Positions 29,869 to 37,102 of a stretch of DNA of 64,000 nt are shown in pieces. Every line of letters begins with the position of its first letter. The first letter of the stretch is position 1. Where the stretch lies: contig NZ_LJCP01000010.1 of NCBI RefSeq assembly GCF_001399755.1, positions 310,001-374,000 of the forward strand, read 5' to 3'. A program made the translations under genes and the position numbers. This DNA is from Thiohalorhabdus denitrificans (GTDB lineage: Bacteria > Pseudomonadota > Gammaproteobacteria > Thiohalorhabdales > Thiohalorhabdaceae). The notes under the pieces were generated by a model, which saw only the letters and a list, made by a program, of their open reading frames with translations, was not told the origin of the DNA and searched no databases.

Positions 29869-29886
29869 ATTATCAAGAACTGATAA
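29869..29886. promoter_or_regulatory. Inverted repeat overlapping a candidate efp -10 element
   Basis: TTATCA (29870-29875) and TGATAA (29881-29886) form a perfect inverted repeat with a five-base centre. On the minus strand GATAAT (29874-29869) matches the -10 consensus at five of six bases, though no good -35 was found. The repeat could be an operator for efp or for the divergent gene. Confidence 0.3.
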
Positions 29887-30019
29887 ATTACGGTCCGGTC
29901 CAAGGAATCAGGCTTTCCCAAGGGGCCGGAGGCCGGGGCCGTTTTTACCATATCCCGTGCAGCCAGCTTAAGTCGGTCCCGGGACGTCAGTGAACCGAGA
30001 TCGAGGAGCGTTTACGGCC

Positions 30020-30334
30020 ATGAGCCAGAATAGCAGCCATCAGCCGGTGGAGATCCGCCCCCACACCAAATCCAAGATCCTCGAGATCGAGTGGGACGAC
30101 GGCCACATCTCCAAGCTCACCTACGAATACCTGCGGGTGGAATGCCCCTGCGCCGACTGCAAGGGCCACACCCCCGACCAGGCGAAGACCATCACCGGCA
30201 AGGAGAACGTGGACATCACCGACTTCCAGCCGGTGGGGAACTACGCCCTCCAGCTTTCCTTCGACGACGGCCATAATACCGGCATCTTCACCTGGGACTA
30301 CCTGCGCCGGCTGGACACCTCCGCCGAGGCCTAG
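30020..30334 (+). CDS. DUF971-domain protein
   Basis: This 104-residue protein consists of a DUF971 domain, found alone in many proteobacteria and as the N-terminal part of gamma-butyrobetaine hydroxylases. The paired cysteines CPCADCKGH look like a metal site, followed by DITDFQPVGNYALQLSFDDG and FTWDYLRRL, typical of the family. Its biochemical role is not known; genomic links to iron-sulfur and ubiquinone genes have been noted in the family. ATG 30020 is used rather than the in-frame ATG at 29990, since the family starts near here and GAGGAG precedes it. Confidence 0.9.
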   Translation: MSQNSSHQPVEIRPHTKSKILEIEWDDGHISKLTYEYLRVECPCADCKGHTPDQAKTITGKENVDITDFQPVGNYALQLSFDDGHNTGIFTWDYLRRLDTSAEA

Positions 30335-30377
30335 GGGCCTCCGGGAACCAAGCCGTCCCGAGGAAGGAATGAGGCGC

Positions 30378-30445
30378 GGGCCGCCCCAGGGGCGGCCCGG
30401 ATTCCCCGCGCTCCCGGATGCCCCGGACCGGTATCGGTCCGGGGC
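30378..30445 (+). other. Two GC-rich hairpins in the rhomboid gene leader
   Basis: A first stem pairs GGGCCGCC (30378-30385) with GGCGGCCC (30391-30398). A second perfect 11-bp stem pairs 30420-30430 with 30435-30445 around GTAT and ends 26 bases before the rhomboid start. Neither has a T-run. They could weaken read-through from the DUF971 gene or control translation of the next gene. Confidence 0.6.
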
Positions 30446-30471
30446 CCGGTCCAAGGGATACCCCATACCCC

Positions 30472-31173
30472 ATGATCCCCCTGTACGACGACAACCCCAC
30501 AAGCCGCCCGCCGGTGGTCACGGTCGCCCTGATCGCCCTCTGCGTGTTGGCGTTCCTGGGTCAGATCTCCCTGAGCGAGCAGGCCGCCACCCGGCTCATC
30601 TACCAGCTGGGGGCCATTCCGGCGGTGATCACCGGCGAGCTGCGCCTGCATCCGGATCTGGCGGGCGCGGCACCGGCGCATGCCACCCTGTTCACGAGCA
30701 TGTTCCTGCACGGGGGGCTGCTGCACCTGGGGGGGAACATGCTGTACCTGTGGATCTTCGGTAACAACGTGGAGGACGCCCTGGGCCACTTCCGCTTCCT
30801 GCTGTTCTACCTCGCCGGAGGGGTGGTTGCGGCCCTGGCCCATATCTACATGGACCCCGTGTCCGAGGTGCCCATGATCGGCGCCTCGGGCGCCATCTCC
30901 GGGGTGCTCGGGGCCTACCTGCTGCTGTACCCCAAGGCGCAGGTGGCGGTGCTGATCCCCATCGGCATCATCCTCCAGCTAGTGCGTCTTCCGGCGGTGG
31001 TAGTCCTGCTGCTGTGGTTCCTATTCCAGTTCCTCTCCAACGTGTTCGCGGGTGCCCAGGAAGGGGGCGGGGGAGTGGCCTGGATGGCCCACATTGGCGG
31101 TTTCCTCGCCGGCATGGTCCTCCTGTTCCTGTTCAAACGCCGGGGTGTCCCGCTTTTCGGCGATGGGCGCTGA
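30472..31173 (+). CDS. Rhomboid-family intramembrane serine protease
   Basis: Rhomboids cleave substrates within the membrane. The 233-residue protein has six hydrophobic helices. The oxyanion-side motif is HGGLLHLGGNMLYLWIFG, the catalytic Ser lies in GASGAISGVLGAYL and the catalytic His in HIGGFLAGMVLL, so the Ser-His dyad is complete. ATG 30472 (MIPLYDDNP, a common start for this subgroup) is chosen over the upstream ATG 30418, which lies in a hairpin. It reads into uvrC 29 bases later. The substrate is unknown. Confidence 0.93.
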   Translation: MIPLYDDNPTSRPPVVTVALIALCVLAFLGQISLSEQAATRLIYQLGAIPAVITGELRLHPDLAGAAPAHATLFTSMFLHGGLLHLGGNMLYLWIFGNNVEDALGHFRFLLFYLAGGVVAALAHIYMDPVSEVPMIGASGAISGVLGAYLLLYPKAQVAVLIPIGIILQLVRLPAVVVLLLWFLFQFLSNVFAGAQEGGGGVAWMAHIGGFLAGMVLLFLFKRRGVPLFGDGR

Positions 31174-31202
31174 TCCGGCAGGAACCTGTACCGCGTTAAG
31201 GC

Positions 31203-33029
31203 ATGACCGAAAGCGAGCAGCGTAACGCCCTGATTCATAAGATGCCCACCGGCCCCGGCGTCTACCAGATGGTGGACGAGGCCGGGGTGGTGGTGTACGT
31301 GGGCAAGGCGCGCAACATCCGCAACCGCATCCGCAGCCATTTCCAGAACGCGGATACGGACGCCAAGACGCGCGCCATGGTGCGCCAGATCCACGACATC
31401 CACGCCACCCTGACGCACACGGAGACCGAGGCCCTGCTCCTGGAGAGCAACCTCATCAAGCGCCACAAGCCGCGCTACAACGTCCTGCTGCGGGATGACA
31501 AGAGCTATCCTTACATCTTCCTGTCCCGCAGCCACGACTACCCCCGGCTGGCCTTCCACCGCGGGCCCCAGAAGGAGAAGGGGCGCTACTTCGGGCCCTA
31601 TCCGTCCGCCGGGGCGGTGCGGGAGACCCTGAAGCTGATGCAGAAAATTTTCCCGGTGCGCCAGTGCGAGGACACCTTCTTCGCCAACCGGTCGCGACCG
31701 TGCCTGCAGTACCAGATCGAGCGCTGCAGCGGCCCCTGCACCGGCGAGGTCGACGAGGAGACCTACCGGGAGTACGTGCGTCAGGCGGAGCTGTTCCTCG
31801 CCGGGCGCAACGAGGAACTCGACCGCGAGCTCACCGAGCGGATGGAGCAGGCCTCGGCGGAGATGCGCTTCGAGGAGGCGGCGCGCCTCCGCGACCAGAT
31901 CCGGGCCATCCGCCGGGTCCAGGAGCACCAGCACGTCAGCGGCGGCAGCGGCGACCACGACGTGATCGCCGTACGCATGGAGGCGGGGGTGGCCTGCGTG
32001 CAGGTGTTCTTCATCCGGGGCGGACGCAACCTGGGCAACCGGGGCTTCTTCCCCAGCCACACCGAGGGGGTGCCCCCCGAGGCGGTGCTGCAGGCGTTTT
32101 TGACCCAGTTCTACGACGACAAGCCGGTCCCGCCGAGCGTGGTGGTGAACCAGCCCCTGGACGAGAAGGAGGCCCTGGAGGAGGCCTTCGCCGAGCGCAT
32201 GGAGCGCAAGGTGACCATCACCCATCCGCAGCGCGGCGAGAAGCGCCACTGGGTGGCCATGGCCGAGCACAACGCGGATAATGCCCTGCAGCGCAGGATT
32301 TCCGACTCGGCCAGCCTGGAGGCCCGCTACCAGGCCCTGGCGGACGCCCTCGGTCTCGAAGCGCCCCCGGAGCGCATGGAGTGCTTCGACATCTCCCACA
32401 CGCGGGGGGAGGGCACGGTGGCCTCCTGCGTGGTGTTCGACCGGGAGGGGCCGCGGAAATCCGATTACCGGCGCTTCAACATCCGGGACATCGAGCCGGG
32501 GGACGACTACGCGGCCATGGAGCAGGCCCTGTCCCGGCGCTACGGCCGGCTGAAACGGGAAGGGGCGCCGCTGCCGGACCTGGTCATCGTGGACGGGGGC
32601 CAGGGCCAACTGCATGTGGCAGAACGGGTCTTCGAGGAGCTGCAGATCTCCGGGGTGGAGCTGCTCGGGGTGTCCAAGGGCCCGGAGCGCCGCCCCGGCG
32701 AGGAGGATCTCTGGCAGCCGGGCCAGGCGCACGCCTTCAGCCTCGACCCGCATTCCAAGGCGCTGCACCTCCTGCAGCAGATCCGGGACGAGGCCCACCG
32801 CTTCGCGGTCTCCGGCCACCGGCAACGACGCAGCAAGGCTCGCCGCGAGTCCGCCCTGGACGGCATTCCCGGGGTGGGGGGCAAGCGCAAGAAGGCCCTC
32901 TTGAGCCACTTCGGCGGCCTCAAGGGCATCCGGACCGCGGGCGTGGAAGACCTCCAGAAGGTGGAGGGGATCAGCCGCTCCCTGGCGGAGCGCATCTACG
33001 CGGAATTCCATTCGGGGAGTAACGGGTGA
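31203..33029 (+). CDS. uvrC: Excinuclease ABC subunit C (UvrC)
   Basis: UvrC makes both incisions in nucleotide excision repair. The 608-residue protein has the GIY-YIG nuclease (GPGVYQMVDEAGVVVYVGKA, about 19-95) and a UVR motif that contacts UvrB (about 205-240, EMRFEEAARLRDQIRAI). The RNase H-like second nuclease region (ECFDISHTRGEGTVAS and VIVDGGQGQL) follows, with tandem C-terminal helix-hairpin-helix motifs (GIPGVGGKRKKALLSHFGG). It overlaps pgsA by four bases, the same order as in E. coli. Confidence 0.97.
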   Translation: MTESEQRNALIHKMPTGPGVYQMVDEAGVVVYVGKARNIRNRIRSHFQNADTDAKTRAMVRQIHDIHATLTHTETEALLLESNLIKRHKPRYNVLLRDDKSYPYIFLSRSHDYPRLAFHRGPQKEKGRYFGPYPSAGAVRETLKLMQKIFPVRQCEDTFFANRSRPCLQYQIERCSGPCTGEVDEETYREYVRQAELFLAGRNEELDRELTERMEQASAEMRFEEAARLRDQIRAIRRVQEHQHVSGGSGDHDVIAVRMEAGVACVQVFFIRGGRNLGNRGFFPSHTEGVPPEAVLQAFLTQFYDDKPVPPSVVVNQPLDEKEALEEAFAERMERKVTITHPQRGEKRHWVAMAEHNADNALQRRISDSASLEARYQALADALGLEAPPERMECFDISHTRGEGTVASCVVFDREGPRKSDYRRFNIRDIEPGDDYAAMEQALSRRYGRLKREGAPLPDLVIVDGGQGQLHVAERVFEELQISGVELLGVSKGPERRPGEEDLWQPGQAHAFSLDPHSKALHLLQQIRDEAHRFAVSGHRQRRSKARRESALDGIPGVGGKRKKALLSHFGGLKGIRTAGVEDLQKVEGISRSLAERIYAEFHSGSNG

Positions 33030-33601
33030 ACTGGAACGTTCCGAACATCTTGACCCTCATCCGCATCGGGGCCATCCCCCTGCTGATGGGCCTGTTCTTC
33101 ATCCCGGGCTGGCCCGGCTACCTGGCGAGCACAGTGGTCTTCGTGCTCGCCGCCATCACCGACTGGGTGGACGGCTACTGGGCCCGCCGCTACGAGCAGA
33201 CCAGCGCCTTCGGCGCCTTCCTGGACCCGGTGGCCGACAAGCTCATGGTGGCCACGGCCCTGGTCCTGCTTACCGCCGACGGCCGCGCTCCGGCCATCCT
33301 CACGGTGATCATCATCGGCCGCGAGATCACCATCTCTGCCCTGCGGGAGTGGATGGCGGAGCTCGGCAAGCGGGCCGCCGTGGCGGTTTCCTGGATGGGC
33401 AAGCTCAAGACCGCCGCCCAGATGGTGGCCATCGTTCTGCTGCTCCTGCACGTGCCCATCCAGGGGGTGAACGTCCATCTCTGGGGCTTGGGGCTGCTGA
33501 CCCTGGCGGCCATCCTGACCCTCTGGTCCATGATCCTCTATCTCAAGGCGGCGCTGCCCATCCTGCTCTCCGGGGAGGAGAGCCCCGCGGAGGGGTCCTG
33601 A
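33026..33601 (+). CDS. pgsA: CDP-diacylglycerol-glycerol-3-phosphate 3-phosphatidyltransferase PgsA
   Basis: PgsA makes phosphatidylglycerol phosphate in the inner membrane. The 191-residue protein has several membrane helices and the CDP-alcohol phosphotransferase signature DWVDGYWARR with GAFLDPVADK, containing all the catalytic aspartates. The GTG start overlaps the uvrC stop. The uvrC-pgsA-tRNA order matches that of E. coli. Confidence 0.95.
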   Translation: MNWNVPNILTLIRIGAIPLLMGLFFIPGWPGYLASTVVFVLAAITDWVDGYWARRYEQTSAFGAFLDPVADKLMVATALVLLTADGRAPAILTVIIIGREITISALREWMAELGKRAAVAVSWMGKLKTAAQMVAIVLLLLHVPIQGVNVHLWGLGLLTLAAILTLWSMILYLKAALPILLSGEESPAEGS

Positions 33602-33625
33602 CCCGCCGACGGACGGGGCGGCGCC

Positions 33626-33654
33626 TTGACACGAAAGGGCCGTTTTGCGAGATT
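33626..33654 (+). promoter_or_regulatory. Promoter of the tRNA-Gly gene
   Basis: A perfect -35 TTGACA (33626-33631) is followed after 17 bases by GAGATT (33649-33654). The expected start near 33660 is a few bases before the mature tRNA at 33667. The -10 is weak but the position fits well. Confidence 0.55.
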
Positions 33655-33666
33655 AAGCCTTGCCGA

Positions 33667-33742
33667 GCGGAAGTAGCTCAGCTGGTAGAGCACAACCTTG
33701 CCAAGGTTGGGGTCGCGAGTTCGAATCTCGTCTTCCGCTCCA
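33667..33742 (+). tRNA. glyW: tRNA-Gly (GCC)
   Basis: Acceptor arms GCGGAAG (33667-33673) and CTTCCGC (33732-33738) pair fully, discriminator T and encoded CCA follow. The anticodon GCC is at 33700-33702 in loop TTGCCAA. The T-arm has GTTCGAATC. It follows pgsA, as glyW does in E. coli. Confidence 0.97.
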
Positions 33743-33770
33743 AACACCAAGCAGGTTCCGCACCTGGAAG

Positions 33771-33797
33771 GGGAAAGCTGTTTGGCTTTCCCTTTTT
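33771..33797 (+). terminator. Terminator-like hairpin between tRNA-Gly and tRNA-Cys
   Basis: GGGAAAGC (33771-33778) pairs with GCTTTCCC (33785-33792) and is followed by TTTTTG. It would end or attenuate transcription before tRNA-Cys, which has no obvious promoter of its own. Confidence 0.7.
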
Positions 33798-33804
33798 GTT
33801 TCCC

Positions 33805-33879
33805 GGCTGGGTGGCAGAGTGGCGATGCGACGGACTGCAAATCCGTTCTACGTCGGTTCGATTCCGGCCCCAGCCTCCA
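33805..33879 (+). tRNA. cysT: tRNA-Cys (GCA)
   Basis: Acceptor arms GGCTGGG (33805-33811) and CCCAGCC (33869-33875) pair fully, with discriminator T and encoded CCA. The anticodon GCA is at 33837-33839. The T-arm has GGTTCGATTCC. It lies 62 bases after tRNA-Gly. Confidence 0.96.
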
Positions 33880-33894
33880 TATAGCGCACCTCCC

Positions 33895-33927
33895 GGAAAA
33901 GGCCGCCCCTCGAGGGCGGCCTTTTCC
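33895..33927 (+). terminator. Terminator after tRNA-Cys
   Basis: A 14-bp stem (33895-33908 with 33914-33927) with loop CTCGA ends in TTTTCC and GTTTC. Runs of A and T on opposite sides make it usable from both directions. Confidence 0.85.
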
Positions 33928-34189
33928 GTTTCTATCCCCCTTGCATCGCATACCCTGCTTCCCCCCAAGGCCGCGCCCGAATGGCAAAGCTCCGGGACGC
34001 GCCTTTTTGCTCCCCGGGGGAGGCCTCGCCCCTTACCAAAGACCGGCTTCCCGCGTGGACCCCGAACCCGTGCCGAGCGGGGAGCAAGTCCCATCCGCGG
34101 GACAGGGGACCCCCGGAAGCCCAGGCTCGCGGGGGTTCCCGGGTTGGTGGGTCTTTACGTTCTCATTTTGTTCTCGTTGGCGGGACAGG
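33928..34189. other. Intergenic stretch between the tRNA-Cys terminator and the 54-codon gene
   Basis: No gene, RNA or repeat was recognised in these 260 bases. Short open frames here lack Shine-Dalgarno sequences and recognisable composition. Confidence 0.4.
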
Positions 34190-34354
34190 CTAGAGGAGGA
34201 GCCGGAACAGACCTACGAGCAGGAAGATCCCGCCGATCAGGGCCAGGGGCAGGATCTCGCCGCGAGGCCGCTGCTGGCGGTGGAGGTTATAGGCGCTGAC
34301 CTCGAGGATGAGGCCGAAGATCAGTGCGGCGATAGCGATGATGGGGGCGTCCAC
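34190..34354 (-). CDS. Predicted 54-residue membrane protein with two helices
   Basis: A GTG at 34354 lies after AGGAGGTCCC, a near-perfect Shine-Dalgarno at good spacing, and opens a 55-codon frame ending TAG at 34190. The product begins MDAPIIAIAALIFGLILEVS, one hydrophobic helix. A short basic loop with HRQQRPRGE follows, then a second helix LPLALIGGIFLLVGLFRLLL at the C-terminus. The helix-basic loop-helix layout is that of a small inner-membrane protein with a cytoplasmic loop. I do not recognise the family. It is divergent from the 27-residue gene at 34545. Confidence 0.7.
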   Translation of the reverse strand: MDAPIIAIAALIFGLILEVSAYNLHRQQRPRGEILPLALIGGIFLLVGLFRLLL

Positions 34355-34544
34355 GGGACCTCCTTAGCTGGAATGATTGGATTGGCTCTACGCCGTACCG
34401 CCGGGGTGGCGGCATGCCACCGGTTGGCCTCCCACAAGGTGCCATAAAGGGTACGGGCTGTAAGGGGTTGCCGGAAGGCCGAAGCGATGGGAACACTGGT
34501 AGCAGGGCCCCGCCATGGGGCGCGATTCCAAAGGGAGGAAAACC
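34355..34544. promoter_or_regulatory. Shared intergenic region between the two small membrane-protein genes
   Basis: These 190 bases separate divergent genes and must hold both promoters. A 6-bp inverted repeat GGTGGC/GCCACC around GGCAT (34405-34421) is the clearest structure. TTGGCC (34424-34429) could be a -35, but no well-spaced -10 was found on either strand. Confidence 0.35.
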
Positions 34545-34628
34545 ATGGAACTTGCCGTCAACGTGCTGGCCGTGCTTTCCCTGCTGATCCTGGCCACGAT
34601 TATGTATATGACGGCGCACCCGCATTAG
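34545..34628 (+). CDS. Predicted 27-residue single-helix membrane microprotein
   Basis: ATG 34545 follows GGGAGGAAAACC, a good Shine-Dalgarno at normal spacing. The frame encodes 27 residues, beginning MELAVNVLAVLSLLILATIM and ending TAHPH before TAG. Almost the entire product is one membrane helix with a His-containing tail. A strong intrinsic terminator follows 30 bases later (34659-34686), so this is a complete short transcription unit with no other candidate gene. Such size and shape are typical of small accessory subunits of membrane complexes (for example CydX or KdpF), but no specific match is recognised. Confidence 0.65.
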   Translation: MELAVNVLAVLSLLILATIMYMTAHPH

Positions 34629-34658
34629 CCGGAAACCGCTGCGGGTACCAAAGAGGAA

Positions 34659-34686
34659 GGCCGCCCCGGAAGGGGCGGCCTTTTTT
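34659..34686 (+). terminator. Rho-independent terminator after the microprotein
   Basis: GGCCGCCCC (34659-34667) pairs with GGGGCGGCC (34672-34680) around GGAA and is followed by six T residues. Confidence 0.92.
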
Positions 34687-34720
34687 CATGGGACCGACGG
34701 TGTCTGGTCCCAGGGTAGCC

Positions 34721-34809
34721 TGGTGGCCGGGGAGGGACTCGAACCCTCACGGAGGTTACCCTCCAGCGGATTTTAAGTCCGCGGCGTCTACCAATTCCGC
34801 CACCCGGCC
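34721..34809 (-). tRNA. leuZ: tRNA-Leu (TAA)
   Basis: On the minus strand the acceptor GGCCGGG (34809-34803) pairs with CCCGGCC, then A and encoded CCA end at 34721. The anticodon TAA is at 34775-34773, and the long variable arm GAGGGTAACCTCC is typical of class II tRNA-Leu. The length is 89. E. coli leuZ has the same anticodon and follows glyW-cysT in the same direction; here it is inverted. Confidence 0.96.
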
Positions 34810-34917
34810 GGAGTATGGCGCCCAAGGACCTTTCGGACCCTAAGGGCGGGAATACTTTACCAGTTCCGACCCGGAGCAGCGACCGGCAGAGCGCGCCAAA
34901 GGGTTGCTACGGCGCGG

Positions 34918-35514
34918 TTATTGGGAGGGCTCGGTGGAGGCGCCACTGACGCGGCTATTCCAGGCCAAATAACCGATGGCCGACCCTTCAGCAAGCAGGT
35001 GGAGGCCGAGCAGAACCCCGAGGACCCAGCCAGCGGAAACCGGCAAATTGCCCAACAGGAAGGCGGCCAGGACCAGCCCAAGGATCCCGCTGCCCAGCAC
35101 CCATTGCCAGTTCGGGATCGGCCGAATGGTCAGGGAGAAGACCACCTTGGAGATGCCTTCCACCATTAGGTAGACCACGAGCAACAGGCTCATTGTGGCC
35201 AGACCCTCCCGCGGCTGCAGCAGGAAGAGCCAGCCAATCAGTACCGAAAGAACCACGGAAATGAGCTGGATCCAGAAGTGGGGGACATGCCTGGCCCCGA
35301 TCAGGCTGATCGCCTGAACCAGCCCGCTGATGATCAGGATCCAGCCGAGGATCGCCACCATGGCCACCGAAGAGAGCAGCGGATAGGCCAGGGCCAGGAG
35401 TCCTGCAACCCCCATGCACCCGCCCTGAATCAAGTGCCAGAGCCAATGCCGCCTGACGGTTTCCCGGAGGGCTTCACGCATGGCCTGGGCAGCGTCTTCC
35501 AAGGATACCGCCAT
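34918..35514 (-). CDS. HdeD-family membrane protein
   Basis: The 198-residue protein has six hydrophobic helices in three pairs, as in the HdeD/DUF308 family. A helix motif GWILIISGLVQAISL is repeated in related form (LLVVYLMVEGISKVVF and VLLGLHLLAEGSAIGYLAW), the internal repeat typical of these proteins. HdeD is an acid-stress membrane protein in E. coli; the role here is unknown. ATG 35514 follows AAAGGAAG and is preferred to an in-frame start at 35562. Confidence 0.88.
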   Translation of the reverse strand: MAVSLEDAAQAMREALRETVRRHWLWHLIQGGCMGVAGLLALAYPLLSSVAMVAILGWILIISGLVQAISLIGARHVPHFWIQLISVVLSVLIGWLFLLQPREGLATMSLLLVVYLMVEGISKVVFSLTIRPIPNWQWVLGSGILGLVLAAFLLGNLPVSAGWVLGVLLGLHLLAEGSAIGYLAWNSRVSGASTEPSQ

Positions 35515-35913
35515 GATCGGGCTTCCTTTGGCCTTCGGAATCGGCGAAGTTCGCCCGGACATCCGGGCTTCCTCAGGCCAAGTTAGCGGCCCAGGTCTCT
35601 AGCGGTCCAGTTTTCCATCTTGCAGCCAAGCGCACCGGGCCGTAATGCAGGGTTTGGCACGGGAAGGCAAAGACCGGCGGGCACGAATAACCCATAGGCG
35701 CCTACCGCCCAGCCTCGGCAGTGAAAGAGCACCAAACCGGGACCCATGCGAAAGGGGCCGCTTACGCGCCCCCGAATTCTATTTAACATAATATACATTA
35801 TGCGCAATCCAGTGGGCCGGAGAAGGCGCCACCTTGAGGCCTAGCGGCCATTGGCGCTGCCGGCAGGCTTCCGCGGGCTCCCGGACGGAGGCCCTCTGCG
35901 TTACACTCCGGAC
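35515..35913. other. Intergenic region between the HdeD-like gene and the aminotransferase
   Basis: This 400-base divergent gap has an AT-rich palindrome CATAAT-ATAC-ATTATG (35787-35802) that could be an operator or promoter core. A near sigma-54 sequence at 35654-35668 has the wrong spacing (nine bases between GG and GC). No gene was recognised. Confidence 0.45.
35787..35802. promoter_or_regulatory. AT-rich inverted repeat, possible operator
   Basis: CATAAT and ATTATG form a perfect 6-bp inverted repeat with centre ATAC, inside the only strongly AT-rich patch of the gap. Both arms resemble -10 elements on opposite strands, so the repeat may overlap divergent promoters. Confidence 0.35.
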
Positions 35914-37077
35914 ATGGCAACCGAAAACCACCACGACGACCCCCTCGAGCCGCTGGTGGCCGCCGAATTCCCGGTGGCCGAACGGCACATCTACCTGAAC
36001 CACGCGGCCATCAGCCCGTGGCCGGAGCGCACCCGGCGGGCGCTGCAGGACTTCGCCGACGGCATCACGCGGGACGGCTCCCTGCATTTCCCCGAATGGC
36101 AGGACAAGGAGCGGCAGCTGCGGCAGCGCCTCGCCCACTTGGTCAATGCCCCCGGGCCGGAGTCAGTCGCCCTGGTACCCAACACCTCCGCCGGCCTGTC
36201 CCTGGTGGCCACGGGTCTGGACTGGCGCCCCGGCGACAACGTGGTCATCACCGACTCCGAGTTTCCCAGCAATCGCATGCCCTGGGAGGCCCTCGCCGAC
36301 CAGGGCGTTGAGGTGCGCGAGGCGGCATGCACGCCCGCCGGCGAGGCGGACTGCGAGGCCAACGTGCTGAGGCTGGTGGACGAACGCACCCGGGTGGTGA
36401 GCATAAGCAGCGTGCAGTTCGGCACCGGGCGGGCCCTGGATCTGGAGCGCATCGGCCGGGAACTGGCGGGGACACCCACCGCCTTCTGCGTGGACGCCAT
36501 CCAGAGCCTGGGCGCCTTCCCCTTCGATGCCCGCGCGGTGCACGCGGACTTCGTGGCAGCCGACGGCCACAAATGGCTGCTGGGGCCGGAGGGGCTGGGG
36601 GTGTTTTACTGCGCGCCGGAATGGCTGGAGGGTCTGCGGCTGCACCAATGGGGCTGGCACATGGCGGAGCCCTTCGGGGACTTCGACGCCCGGCAGTGGG
36701 AACCAGCCCCCACCGCGCGGCGCTTCGAGCCGGGCACCCCGAACACGCCCTCCAACCACGCCCTGGAGGCCAGCCTGTCGCTGCTCCAGGAGGTGGGCGT
36801 CGACCGGGTCGGGGAGCGGATCCGGGAGCGGGTGGACCACCTGATCGCCGGCCTGGAGGACCTCCCCGGCGTGGAGCTCATCTCCCCGGTGGACCCCGAC
36901 CGACGCGCCGGCATCGTCACGGCCCGCTTCGGCGACCGCACCGACACCGTCTACCAGGCCTTGCGGGACGCCGGGGTCCAAGTGCTCCCCCGGGCCGGCG
37001 GGGTCCGCTTCGCCCCGCACTTCTACAACCGCCTTAGCGAGCTGGACCGGGTGCTGGAGATCATCCGCGCCGCCTGA
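35914..37077 (+). CDS. Class V aminotransferase (cysteine desulfurase-like fold)
   Basis: This is a PLP enzyme of the class V fold, 387 residues from ATG 35914. The N-terminus IYLNHAAISPWP is characteristic. The nucleotide-sized loop NTSAGLSLVATGLDW binds the PLP phosphate. DAIQSLGAFPFD supplies the Asp, and Lys in ADGHKWLLGPEG forms the aldimine. The catalytic-Cys loop that defines true SufS/IscS is not evident, so the reaction may be desulfuration, transamination or kynureninase-like cleavage. No suf or isc genes surround it. An upstream ATG at 35851 in frame is less likely. Confidence 0.88.
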   Translation: MATENHHDDPLEPLVAAEFPVAERHIYLNHAAISPWPERTRRALQDFADGITRDGSLHFPEWQDKERQLRQRLAHLVNAPGPESVALVPNTSAGLSLVATGLDWRPGDNVVITDSEFPSNRMPWEALADQGVEVREAACTPAGEADCEANVLRLVDERTRVVSISSVQFGTGRALDLERIGRELAGTPTAFCVDAIQSLGAFPFDARAVHADFVAADGHKWLLGPEGLGVFYCAPEWLEGLRLHQWGWHMAEPFGDFDARQWEPAPTARRFEPGTPNTPSNHALEASLSLLQEVGVDRVGERIRERVDHLIAGLEDLPGVELISPVDPDRRAGIVTARFGDRTDTVYQALRDAGVQVLPRAGGVRFAPHFYNRLSELDRVLEIIRAA

Positions 37078-37102
37078 GACGGCGGCCCGGTCTCCCCCTT
37101 CC

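Noticed and set aside
35654-35668. Perfect sigma-54 -24 half (TTGGCACG) upstream of the aminotransferase gene
   Set aside because: The spacing between GG and GC is nine bases; sigma-54 promoters need ten, and the position is 250 bases from the gene.
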